Positions 30,838-39,635 of a stretch of DNA of 39,947 nucleotides are shown here, piece after piece. Location: NCBI GenBank assembly GCA_038093975.1, contig JBBPTG010000225.1, forward strand, positions 1 to 39,947, given 5' to 3'. The position numbers and the translations under genes were made by a program. Under the pieces are notes generated by a model, which was not told where the DNA came from, ran no database searches, and saw only the letters and a program-made list of their open reading frames with translations. The stretch comes from Chalciporus piperatus. Its lineage: Eukaryota; Basidiomycota; Agaricomycetes; Boletales; Boletaceae. Position 1 is the first letter of the stretch, and each line of letters starts with the position of its first letter.

Positions 30838-31850
30838 GTGCGGCTGAGAAGTGCCAAGAGAGCGGCAGGTAAAGAAGATGAAGCATAAGGCAGATGCTCA
30901 CGTGAAGGCAAGGGAAAGAAGCCCGAAGAATTGGGTGGTATAGGCCCAGGGGAGAACCCCGGAAGACCAAGGAGGGAAAGCATAGCAGATTGGAGGTCCT
31001 CGCGAGATAACGCGCGAGGTGAAGACGAAGCTAGCGGAGATGAGAAGGACGGATTCAGAGAGCTAGACGCTCCAGGGGTTGCAGGGGCGAAGAAGGTATT
31101 AGATGAGGAGGACGCCCCAGGAGTAGTGGGAGCGAGGAAGGTATTTGCGGAGGATGTAACAGGGGGAGTCGCGGGAGCGATCTTGATAGTTGGAGGCGAG
31201 AGGGCGCGAGATTTACCTTTGTCGGCGGTGGATATCTTCTTAGGGGAGTTCGTGGACTTCTTGGGGGAGCCCGTGCTCTTCTTGGGAGAACTAGCTAAAG
31301 TTGACGCAGAGCCTGGCGGGTTCACCAGTGTAGCCGAGGTCGAACCTGGAGATCCGCCCGCCGCAGAACTTGAGGCAGGGGCTAAGGAGAGCGAGACACC
31401 CGGCGAGCTAGAGATGCCGAGGGAGCTGGTGACAGCGGCGAGTTTCTGCTCGGCGAGCTTCTGTTCGGCGAGCTTCTGGTCGGCGAGTTTCTGGTTGATC
31501 TTGGCAACGGAGCGCGTTTCACGATTCACGCCCGGGGAAACAGGGGCAGAAGCCTGGCGAGATCGCTTCGTGGGAGGGGGAGCAGCCGAAGGTACAGAGA
31601 AACCTCCGACAGCAGGAGGAGAGGGTTGTCTAGAGCGGCGAGAACCTACCTGAGGAGAATGGAGCAAGGAGCTGCCAGACTCGAGTATGAGAGATTCCAT
31701 GGTGGAGGAATCGAGAACATCGCCGGTGATATCGTCGTCGAGAACGCCGAACTCAGCGTCGTCTATGTTGGGGTTCAAATGCACGCCCGCCGGGGGGGGT
31801 GCACGATTGGGACGGTGTGGAGGGGTACGCGCGATGGAGGAAGAAGGCAT
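30813..31850 (-). CDS. Gag-like N-terminal protein, first ORF of the Ngaro-type element
   Basis: Starts MPSSSIARTPPHRPNR at 31850, ten bases inside repeat A1, and runs 345 aa. Mostly Pro/Ser/Ala low complexity. Recognisable parts: KLADQ/KLAEQ repeats at 31435-31500 (short coiled coil), three SPKK motifs (SPKKSTGSPKKSTNSPKK) of the kind that bind AT-rich DNA minor groove, and tandem FFAPATPGASSS repeats. No enzymatic domain. It overlaps the next ORF by 25 nt in another frame. Position next to the 5' repeat fits a gag role; exact function unknown. Confidence 0.65.
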   Translation of the reverse strand: MPSSSIARTPPHRPNRAPPPAGVHLNPNIDDAEFGVLDDDITGDVLDSSTMESLILESGSSLLHSPQVGSRRSRQPSPPAVGGFSVPSAAPPPTKRSRQASAPVSPGVNRETRSVAKINQKLADQKLAEQKLAEQKLAAVTSSLGISSSPGVSLSLAPASSSAAGGSPGSTSATLVNPPGSASTLASSPKKSTGSPKKSTNSPKKISTADKGKSRALSPPTIKIAPATPPVTSSANTFLAPTTPGASSSSNTFFAPATPGASSSLNPSFSSPLASSSPRALSREDLQSAMLSLLGLPGFSPGPIPPNSSGFFPLPSREHLPYASSSLPAALLALLSRTWLISYPL

Positions 31851-31860
31851 GATGCTGAGA

Positions 31861-32024
31861 ACACGAGATAGAGGTGGAGGTTGGTGTACGAGATAGAGAG
31901 AGATGGTGGTGAAGGGGAACCAACGGAGATCAGAACATATGGGGATCGGAGTGATCCGAAACCCGACACTGCACGAGTCTCGGCTCTGTCCGAGCTCGTG
32001 CCTCGCCCTCAGATCCTCATACTT
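31861..32024 (-). repeat. Split direct repeat A1 (5' end of the element)
   Basis: 164 bp, identical by eye to A2 at 26415-26578. It should contain the element promoter. Confidence 0.92.
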
Positions 32025-32338
32025 CAAGTTGTTGCCCAGCCCAGCCTGCACACTGGGAGGGACGCATGACCTACAGCTTCTTCTTACTGGTTCCTTCAAA
32101 GTCGGTTTACAGAACACCTTCTACATGCCAGGGTCTGGCAATCAACGCAACGCTGCGATCACTGAATCAGCACCCGAACTCCCTTGAATGGAGTCGAAAG
32201 AACTGACCATCAAAAATATCGGCAAGAAATCACCACACTCCTCGCATTGTCCGCGACCATGTTAATCTCGGCTCCAGATCCAAGCCGGAGTTTGAAAACC
32301 TACCAAAACAAAAAACACACTCGAACTCCGGCAAAGGA
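32025..32338. other. Spacer between the Ngaro-type element and the RecQ/DUF6589 element; no gene seen
   Basis: No coding region recognised. The last 66 bp (32276-32341) are a hairpin-forming block. Confidence 0.5.
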
Positions 32339-32341
32339 TCT
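32276..32341. repeat. 66-bp hairpin block (MITE-like) at the left TIR
   Basis: AGATCCAAGCCGGAGTTTGA at 32276-32295 pairs with TCGAACTCCGGCAAAGGATCT at 32321-32341 (one mismatch, one extra base), around a 25-nt A-rich loop. It touches the outer end of the left terminal repeat and is absent from the right end. Confidence 0.75.
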
Positions 32342-32375
32342 GGTGCATTTCGTATAGCAGGGGGTAGGTCCAGTC
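32339..32375 (+). repeat. Left terminal inverted repeat of the RecQ/DUF6589 element
   Basis: TCTGGTGCATTT (32339-32350), eight variable bases, AGGGGGTAGGTCCAGTC (32359-32375). Reverse complement matches 38068-38104. Confidence 0.8.
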
Positions 32376-32460
32376 ATGTGACTTTGTTGATTGCGCAGCA
32401 TGTAGCTACGAGTATACTAACTTCGACTACTAGTCCCGCGTGCTTCTCGATGCCATACAT

Positions 32461-35250
32461 ATGATCCCCCCTGTCTCGACATCAACTGAGAACCCTGCTG
32501 CCTCGCCTGACACCTCAGCAGATGTCCTGAAGGAAGCCCAGGACAGGGGAAAAAAATCCCGCAAGTATGACACTCTAATCACTCGCCTGAAGATCACGGA
32601 GGAATTTGAAAAACGCACGAGCGGCAAGAAACCTTACGAGTGGCAGCTCAATGTGGCAGAAGCCTTGCTGCTTGGGCTCGACTGTGTGGTGGTTGCAGGT
32701 ACAGGGGCAGGGAAGACAATGCCCTTCATGATGCCTCTACTCGTCGAGCCAAAAAAACATGTCATCATCATTTCACCACTCGATGCACTCGAGAGTGATC
32801 AGGTGAGCAAAGAAGTACTTACAATGAGCACAATTGACATCATCTAGGCTCGAAGATTTCTCGATCTCGAGCTCACTGCAGTTGCAGTGAATGGAAAGAC
32901 CTGGAACTCGAAGCTACAAAAGGTTAGTAGTATCATATACCTGCCCCAACCATGGTTATGCTCAGTGCGAGACAGGAACTCGAACGACGAGAACACCAAA
33001 TCATCTTGACATCACCCGAGATGTGCCTTCAGCACTCTGGGTTTCGTGAACTCCTAAGTGGCCCCAAACTCGCTGGCCATATTTCGGCAATCATCATTGA
33101 CGAAGCTCATTGTATCTCCCAATGGGGAGACAAGTTTCGCGAAGACTATTTGAAGCTTGGCACACTACGAGCATTCGTGCCAAGCCAAGTCCCTGTTCTC
33201 GTCACGTCGGCCACAATGCCCCCTCACGTTCTTAAACAGGTCTGTACCACGATGCATATCGACATGGAAACATCATACTACCTTAATCTTGGTGTTGACC
33301 GGCCAAATATCACCTGGGAAGTTAGACATATGAAAGCTGCGAAGAGCGACCTCGAATCCCTTCGTCTCGTCCTCCCAAAGAAGTTCGGGGGCGAAGGGAA
33401 TGATGGCGACTTCAAACAAACGATGGTCTTCGGTGATGACATCAATATCTTGATGTCAGCTTGTCGGTGGACACGACAAAACACATCGCCGGATTTACAT
33501 GGCAAGGTGGCTGTGTTCCACTCGCGACGGAGCCCGCGAGCAAAGCAAATAGTCTTGGAACGGTTCGCGAAGGGTGAGATTAAAGTCTTGTTCACGACGG
33601 AGGCTGCAGGAATGGTGAGCATTTGTTTACTTGCGAGCAGTGACCATTGGAGACTAAACCTTGCTGGTAGGGTTGTGACATGGCACATATTGAGCTCGTT
33701 GTCCAATTTATGGTACCTGCGTCGTTGTCAGTGTGGATGCAACGAGCTGGCCGAGCGGGTCGCTCGCCTGGGTTGCAATCTTGTGCAGTCTTGCTCGTCC
33801 AGCCAACTGTCTTCCAGCAAAGGGTGAAAAAGGATTCTGACAAGTCTGATGGTCAGCCCGACTTCGTGAAAAATATAGAGGAAGGTCTCCGTACCTGGTT
33901 AGAAGCTAAGAAATGTCGTAGGGACGTTGCAGACGAGTACTTTGCGAGCGGCGCGAAACGAAAATGTGGGTTCGACAGTTTGTGTTTGTGTGTCCACGCT
34001 AAGCGCTAACACGTGTTGTGCAGCACCCACAGCAGCCTGTTGCGACAACTGCACTCGCCAGACAGTACTCCCAGACCGCCCGTTGACGCCAGACCCCCCT
34101 CCTGGCACCATTCAGTTTATTTTCGAGTCCCCCAGCAAGAGTCCATCTCGAAACGGCAAACGGACAATGGTCCCTTCATCCGAGGGACCAGTCTTGACGA
34201 TGCGATGCGACGACCACCTCAAACAAGCGAAAACGCAACTCGTTCAATGGCGCTACAATACATGGCTCACTCACTACGCTAACGCGGTACCCTTCGGTCC
34301 CTCTCCCCTCCTTCCCGATCCCGTTCTCGACAAGATCGCACACAAACGGTGCGCGGACGTCAATGCTCTGGTTGGCCTTGGATGGAGTGCACAGTGGGCG
34401 AAAAAACACGGCGAGGACGTTCTACAGCTCCTCCGTCCGATGGACACGAGGTGCGATGCAGAAAGGAAGGCTGAGCAGCAGGAGAGGGCAGAGGCGAAGA
34501 AACGAGAGACGGCCGAGCGCAACGCCATCAAACGAGCTCACACGAAGGAGGAAAGGGCGCGAAAGCGTGCAGAACAGCAGGCGCTACCCAAGAAGCCCCG
34601 TCCGTCTCGTTCCCGGAAGCCCGTTCTTGAGTCCTCTGTGACCGAGAACGTTTTTTCGTCCCAGCCATTCGTCCCCGCCACTCCATCATCTCAGTCTGAC
34701 CATATTCGACCCGATTTCGATCCCACCGACCTCTCAGACTCATCCGACGATTCATTCACTGGTCGTTCAATCTCGTACTATGCTACCCAGTCCCAACCAA
34801 CACTCGGCCCTACTTCGTCGCTTCCCCCAGCTCTGCAATACGGCGCCGCTCGTTCGCCACTCACTGCCACTCCGCAATCACGCGACGGTGTCGCTGTATA
34901 TCCGCTAACGCCTCTCAGCGCACCACGACCGTTCAATCCCGCTTCCACCTTTTCCCCCATTCATTATCTTCCCCCGCCGTATTCGACACCTCCTGCCACA
35001 CCCGGTTTTCACGAACTGGCGAGATTCCGGCCCGCTCCGAGTCCGTCTGTCGTTCACACACCCAGGCCTACACAGTGGTCGCTTCCTGGTCCCGTTTCGA
35101 CAGTGAACCCCTCGCGCACACAGACGGCCGTGCCGTTTTCTCAAGTCGCGTCCTCGTTGGATGGTGAGGGGTAAGTCCGAGTCTATTCTATTTTTCCTTA
35201 GTACTGCAAGGCTCACACTAATCAGGCACATTCGTTACACGAGATTGTAG
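32461..35250 (+). CDS. RecQ-like DEAH-box helicase of mobile-element type
   Basis: CDS join(32461..32802, 32848..32922, 32976..33614, 33671..33965, 34024..35170, 35226..35250), 840 aa, all GT-AG and frame-consistent; without the last intron it stops at 35174. Motif I AGTGAGKT at 79-86, Ia HVIIISPLDAL, motif II DEAH at 181-184 followed by CISQWG (a RecQ signature), motif III SAT at 217-219, motif V region LFTTEAAGMGCD, motif VI QRAGRAGR at 376-383. A Cys cluster CCDNC follows the helicase core where RecQ carries its zinc-binding part. The rest is a basic coiled coil (Lys/Glu/Arg-rich) and a Pro/Ser-rich tail; no HRDC domain. The enzyme should unwind DNA 3'-5' using ATP. All helicase motifs appear intact. 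Confidence 0.85.
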
Positions 35251-35254
35251 TCTA

Positions 35255-35812
35255 CTACTGATCAGCTTGTATATTAGTAGTAGTAGTCATGTCGCCCCAT
35301 ACCTCTGCCGTCGAGCGCTCATATGCGCGATTTTTCCACCAATTCTCGAATGTACCTAGCCGTTCGATATCAACTGCTCCGATATCAATAAAATCTTTTG
35401 CTTCGTTCTTCGCCCCACCCCGTAGCTTCCTGCCAGCTGTGTATACATGTATATTTGACTTGATGTATTGTTCGGTGAGTTTCGCCACATCAGCTTCCCT
35501 TGTGGGGACACCATGGTGGGCTCCACGTGTCAGAGTTTTGAACTCGCTTTCCATGTGACGCTGCAATGCACGAAGTGTTGGAATGGCAGGTGATACTTTA
35601 TGCAGATATTTCCAGGTCGCCCCAGGCCCAAATGAGTGGTACGTAACCTTGAGTCGACAGTAAGCAACATGAATGGGTGAAGAATCTTTCATACCTTGAT
35701 GTCCCCTATATTCTGCTCTTGACCTTTGTCAATAGGAGTCCACCCACTGGGCTGGCCAGACCGATTCATCAGCCAACAATATTTGCGAACATAATTTCTA
35801 AATTACAACTTT
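35255..35812 (-). pseudogene. C-terminal part of the DUF6589 gene, separated by stop codons and a frame change
   Basis: After the stop at 35813 the family's usual continuation is still readable in another frame: CWLMNRSGQPSGWTPIDK, EQNIGDIK, then across a 47-nt GT-AG intron (GTATGA...CTCAAG) VTYHSFGPGATWKYLHKVSP and on to the stop at 35255. Between 35813 and about 35775 there are two in-frame stops and no phase-consistent intron, so the gene looks broken by a small change, unless a non-canonical intron removes it. Its stop lies four bases beyond the proposed helicase stop. Confidence 0.6.
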
Positions 35813-37993
35813 TTAGCCCCTGTGCAGCATGAGATAAGAGAAAACAACATGCTTTACATCTTCTGGCCATTCTCGCTTCAATCCTTGCAGAAGCTCCAGT
35901 ACCTCGATGGTATACTTTGAGTTTCCACCTCCTGCGAACCGGAATAAAAGAGTCGATAGCATATCCTCCATCCGTCCAACATCTCCAGACTTGATGGCTG
36001 CTGTCAACTCGATGTAGCTCAGTACATCACCATTGAACATGATCCACTGTGATAACACTCCATCCTGCTCCTCATCGGAAAGCTGCTTCAGCTTTGCAAG
36101 CCCATGTCGAGATGCATGTTCATCGATAAGCCTAATTGCCAGTGAATGCAACTCGCCTGGAGATTTAGTTGCCAAGTCAGTGAATGACTGCTTCCCAACT
36201 AGTGCGAGCCATGTTGCACGGATATGTGCCTCTGCAATATGGCGGAGGGCTTCATCTAGATGATGCCAGAATGGCCCCTTGGTTTCAGTCTTCTGAAGTC
36301 CCTTCCGCTGGAGGAGGTCAAAGGCTTGCTGAAGGGATCCAGTGATGGAGGAAAGGCCAAGATACTGCTTGTGAAGGGAATTGGCGAAAGCCATAATGAG
36401 ATGGAACCAGCCAAAGATGGGAATGAGGTAGTCCATGCGATCAAAAGAGTTGAAGTCCTCATAGCGATATCGGAATAATCCTCGGAGTCGCTCGACTGTC
36501 AGCTGATCTCCAGCCCAACCTATCAGCCGCTCAAGCCCTGTCTTCTTCATCTCCTCTGCACTGTCGATTCCAAGCTGACGGTAGAACTCTGCCATGATCC
36601 TGTCATTGCCCTCATAGCTGGCCTCCTCAATGTCGACAGTTTGTAGTATGCGTTGCTTGACAATGTGATTTGGGTCGCATGGAAGTATGTTGACTGCAGG
36701 AGGAGGCTGGAAGTATGTGTCATCACGGAACTTGTAGCTGGCGAACTCAGGGGTGTCGAGAAGAACCTGAAGGATATGGTAGACATGTTGGCTTTTGATA
36801 CGGAGGTGCGCAGCTTGATCACCAACAAACAAGTCTTCGAGAGCGAAGTGTTCACGGCTACCTTCGACGCGATGAGCATGGAAGGATCGATTGATGCCAG
36901 GGGGCAAGGTTGCTTCGGGGGGGAGTAGCCAGACAGTCGCCGCACAGCCACTAACGAAATGACTCTGATTATGGAGACGCTGCGAGAATACGCGCATAGG
37001 AATATTGACGTTGTCGTGGGATATAATCCATGGTACATGCTGAATCTCCTGTCGGACTGAATCCATCGCCGACTGCGACAATGTGCCATATGCGTTTGCG
37101 GTCCACTTGTGGCTCATGACAAGACCGAGCGCATGAAGTGCGTCAAACGCACGGGCGGAGAGGCCGCAAGCCTTCAGGTAGATAGCCCACAGTTTGGCAA
37201 CACGATTGCGATGGTGCGAGCGTGTATACTGTGCTTGTGACAGCTGGTGAAGGATAACCTGTGAGCAACGACTCTCGTTAGAACACGAGGAGCGATGAGT
37301 CCACGAGGGACATGCCATTTCAGGACTCTTGTGAGTGTTGCGTGTCCGTTGGTTGTCACTGTACGACATCCGTTCAATCACCCTCCAGGCCGTCGGGCAA
37401 CGAGTCTTGAGTGTGGAGATGAAGGCTTGGAAGTCGAATGAGGTGAGGTGAATGTCGGAGAGCTCGGAAGGCGGCGAGGCGAACAGGGGTGCAGCTCGCT
37501 CCATTTCTTGCTCGAGTAGCCGAAGAATGCAGTCCATTGCGAATTTTTCCATCGCTTGGCGTGCACCAGCGGGTCGTCGACCCTTGTTCTTGTTGCGGGG
37601 GGGCTTGTACCAACGCGCGAGGACATTGGGGAGTTCTTCGCTGAGTAAAAGGCCTGCGCGCGCGAAACGGACGCGGTCGTTGGCAGTACAGCTCTCGTCG
37701 CCCCAGCTAAGAGCATCGAGGAAGAGGGATAAGGTTAACCCTTGCTCGCTGATGGTGTCGAGAACACGGAGGACCTTCGGCAAAAGGTCCTGGCCTTGCA
37801 GCGCGGCTTTCTTGCGACGAGTTTGCTCGAGCTGGATGGGTGGGAGTGGTTCCTCAGGTTCGTCGGGGGGAGGGGGAGGGTCATCTTGAGTAGTATTTGC
37901 GAGTAGACACCCGATGCAAGTGCAATCGGGCTCACATTCGCCGTCCTCGAGTGATTCGAGCTGGCGCCACAAATCAGCTTCGTCGTTGTCCAT
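35813..37993 (-). CDS. DUF6589 family protein, candidate transposase of the two-gene element
   Basis: 726 aa open frame. Near the N-terminus a Cys cluster (C20, C24, C26, C29; CEPDCTCIGC) could bind zinc. The family core covers most of the rest: HDNVNIPMR, ALEDLFVGDQAAH, LERLIGWAGDQLTVERLRG at about 485-505, FGWFHLIMAFANSLHKQYLG, and GPFWHHLDEALRHIAEAH. The conserved Asp-rich points (SHDNVN, GDQLT, FHLIMAFA) resemble the spacing of an RNase H-like fold, but assigning a catalytic triad is inference. DUF6589 is a basidiomycete-enriched family of unknown biochemistry. It converges with the helicase inside shared TIRs. The start at 37993 is the first ATG, 75 bp from the TIR. The family's C-terminal part continues out of frame at 35255-35812. 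Confidence 0.75.
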   Translation of the reverse strand: MDNDEADLWRQLESLEDGECEPDCTCIGCLLANTTQDDPPPPPDEPEEPLPPIQLEQTRRKKAALQGQDLLPKVLRVLDTISEQGLTLSLFLDALSWGDESCTANDRVRFARAGLLLSEELPNVLARWYKPPRNKNKGRRPAGARQAMEKFAMDCILRLLEQEMERAAPLFASPPSELSDIHLTSFDFQAFISTLKTRCPTAWRVIERMSYSDNQRTRNTHKSPEMACPSWTHRSSCSNESRCSQVILHQLSQAQYTRSHHRNRVAKLWAIYLKACGLSARAFDALHALGLVMSHKWTANAYGTLSQSAMDSVRQEIQHVPWIISHDNVNIPMRVFSQRLHNQSHFVSGCAATVWLLPPEATLPPGINRSFHAHRVEGSREHFALEDLFVGDQAAHLRIKSQHVYHILQVLLDTPEFASYKFRDDTYFQPPPAVNILPCDPNHIVKQRILQTVDIEEASYEGNDRIMAEFYRQLGIDSAEEMKKTGLERLIGWAGDQLTVERLRGLFRYRYEDFNSFDRMDYLIPIFGWFHLIMAFANSLHKQYLGLSSITGSLQQAFDLLQRKGLQKTETKGPFWHHLDEALRHIAEAHIRATWLALVGKQSFTDLATKSPGELHSLAIRLIDEHASRHGLAKLKQLSDEEQDGVLSQWIMFNGDVLSYIELTAAIKSGDVGRMEDMLSTLLFRFAGGGNSKYTIEVLELLQGLKREWPEDVKHVVFSYLMLHRG

Positions 37994-38067
37994 TGATAAG
38001 ATTAGTGTATTGCCGAGTAATCCCTTCGTACAAAATGATCGACTACGAACGGGCTACGACCGGCCCG

Positions 38068-38104
38068 GACTGGACCTACCCCCTTCTCTATCAAATGCAC
38101 CAGA
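38068..38104 (-). repeat. Right terminal inverted repeat of the RecQ/DUF6589 element
   Basis: GACTGGACCTACCCCCT (38068-38084), eight variable bases, AAATGCACCAGA (38093-38104). Confidence 0.8.
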
Positions 38105-38163
38105 CGTTCTAGGGAACAAACGCGCGACTGAACCTTACATCTTTTTTGCCTCCGATTTGAGAC

Positions 38164-39635
38164 TCAGCCGTCACAGTGGGTAAGGAGCGCGTCGTGCCCT
38201 AGATCGTCGGGAACGAGACTACGACCATGTCTGTATGTCCACTCGTGATACTCACACTCGTGATCCTGGCGAAGCATGTCCATCCGTCGATGAACTCGCT
38301 CCGCATGAATCTCGGGTTGTAACGCCGCCGCCCGCACACCAAATTCATTGCGTACTCTTCTTTCAGCGTCCGTCACGAGTAAATCCTCGTCCCACTGCAA
38401 GCACCCACACGTCTTCCATCGCGCCGCACACAGATAGCAGAACTGTGTCGAACAGCGACAGGTGATGTGATAACATCCCTGACTGAGTTCGACGATGGTG
38501 TTGCACCCTGGACACGACTGCCAGCCTTTTTCAGCGGCAGTTGCACGCAGCTCGAGTGTGGATTGGTGCTCGACACAGTCTTCTCCAGGGTGCGACACGT
38601 TCTTGCACTGGGAGCACGCGACTGTGTTGCAGGCCGTGCATGTGAGTCCAATACGGAAGCCCTTTTCTCCACTCGTGGATTCTCCAAGGAAGGTGGAACA
38701 GTGTGGGTTCGGGCAGTATACCCTCGAACCGGCAGCAATCGAATACTCCCGGTTTTTGGCGAGGAATTTGGTACGGAGTGAGGCATCGATGAATCGGTAT
38801 ACGATCGTCAGAGGGAGTAGTTGGTGGCAGCAGCGGAGTGGGTGAAGACTCTCGTCGCGCAGGGAGGTCTCCACAAGATCGACGACGCAGCCGCGACAGT
38901 AATAGTGTTCGCAAGGAGCCTCGAGTGAGCGAGTTGTGGGCACGTCGTCCCCACATATTACGCACTCAACGCTGCTGATTACCGGTGTAAGCTTTCGTGC
39001 TGGCTGCTGCAATATAATCACGGGCTCACCGGGATGAGTGATTGCGATGTGCCATGTCATCAGCACTGGCACTTTGTGTTTTCGAGTCGATATGAGCATC
39101 TTCTAGAAACACGGTGATTACCTCTACATCTGTCTCGGATGCGTCACCTGTAGCTTCCTGATGACTGGACCGATGTTCCCTGATAGTGGTCAGTGGGTAT
39201 AATAGGGGCGGATAATTGGATGAACCTCGCAGGATGGCGGATTTGCATCATCCGCTGCCACAGCGTTTCCCTTGGCAGCGCATCTCCACGTTCCAAGGCC
39301 ACAGCTGCCCTATGATCATCGTGCTCTGCCTGGTCCAGGTAAGCGAGCGCCCTGAGCTGATCACCGTCTGACTCGATCGCGCGGTTGATGCTGGATGCAA
39401 ACTGATAGTCGTGTATGAGACCGACGACCGATTTTACGGAAGAAATCTGAAATTCGAGCGCCAACATTTCGTCAGACAGTGGGACGTCCTCGCGCTCCTT
39501 GCCTTTTTGAGTGGCTTGGATGGCAGCTATGTCGTCGAGCACCAGCTTTGCGACGAGGAGCTCGGATGCAGTATCTTGAGCTCCGAGTCTGTCGGAAAGC
39601 TGGGTCTCGAAGGCAGCGTTGCCTGTGAAGGCCAT
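38164..39635 (-). CDS. RBR-type E3 ubiquitin ligase (RING1-IBR-RING2)
   Basis: CDS complement(38164..38971, 39030..39179, 39226..39635), 455 aa, introns 58 and 46 nt. N-terminal helical region, then RING1 from about residue 190 (CVICGDD, CEHYYCRGC), IBR (YCPNPHCSTFLG, CTACNTVACSQCK, HPGEDC), and RING2 (WQSCPGCNTIVELSQGC). The RING2 sequence GCYHITCRC has the Cys (about 359) that in the RBR family forms the thioester with ubiquitin before transfer. The end, FCYLCAARWKTCGC, completes the zinc ligands. All expected Cys/His are present. The substrate is unknown. The ATG at 39635 is chosen; the open frame extends a little upstream only from a TTG. The 3' flank abuts the two-gene element. Confidence 0.9.

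Larger units (their letters stand above)
26212..32024 (-). mobile_element. Ngaro-type tyrosine-recombinase retrotransposon with split direct repeats, structurally complete
   Basis: On the minus strand: repeat A1 (32024-31861), gag-like ORFs, RT-RNase H, tyrosine recombinase, then B1 (26732-26579), A2 (26578-26415), a 49-nt spacer and B2 (26365-26212). The A1...B1A2B2 order is the split-direct-repeat layout known for Ngaro/PAT-like elements, where the B1-A2 junction copies the junction of a circular cDNA intermediate. No methyltransferase domain (a DIRS feature) is seen, which favours Ngaro. A1 and A2 look identical over 164 bp and B1/B2 differ at two of 154 bp, so insertion appears recent. 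No target-site duplication is expected for this class. Confidence 0.88.
32339..38104. mobile_element. Putative two-gene DNA transposon: RecQ-like helicase + DUF6589 protein between terminal inverted repeats
   Basis: A 37-bp inverted repeat (33 matches) bounds exactly one RecQ-like helicase gene (+) and one DUF6589 gene (-). Outer block TCTGGTGCATTT and inner block AGGGGGTAGGTCCAGTC are perfect in both ends. The left end lies 86 bp before the helicase ATG, the right end 75 bp before the DUF6589 ATG, and host or other element DNA begins outside. Both families are multicopy in Agaricomycete genomes to my knowledge. No target-site duplication is recognised. Confidence 0.65.

Noticed and set aside
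32025..32460. 5' coding exon for the RecQ-like helicase before 32461
   Set aside because: TIR sequence begins at 32339 and no ATG-containing exon with a suitable donor was found; a CTAG acceptor at 32433 could only belong to a 5' UTR intron.
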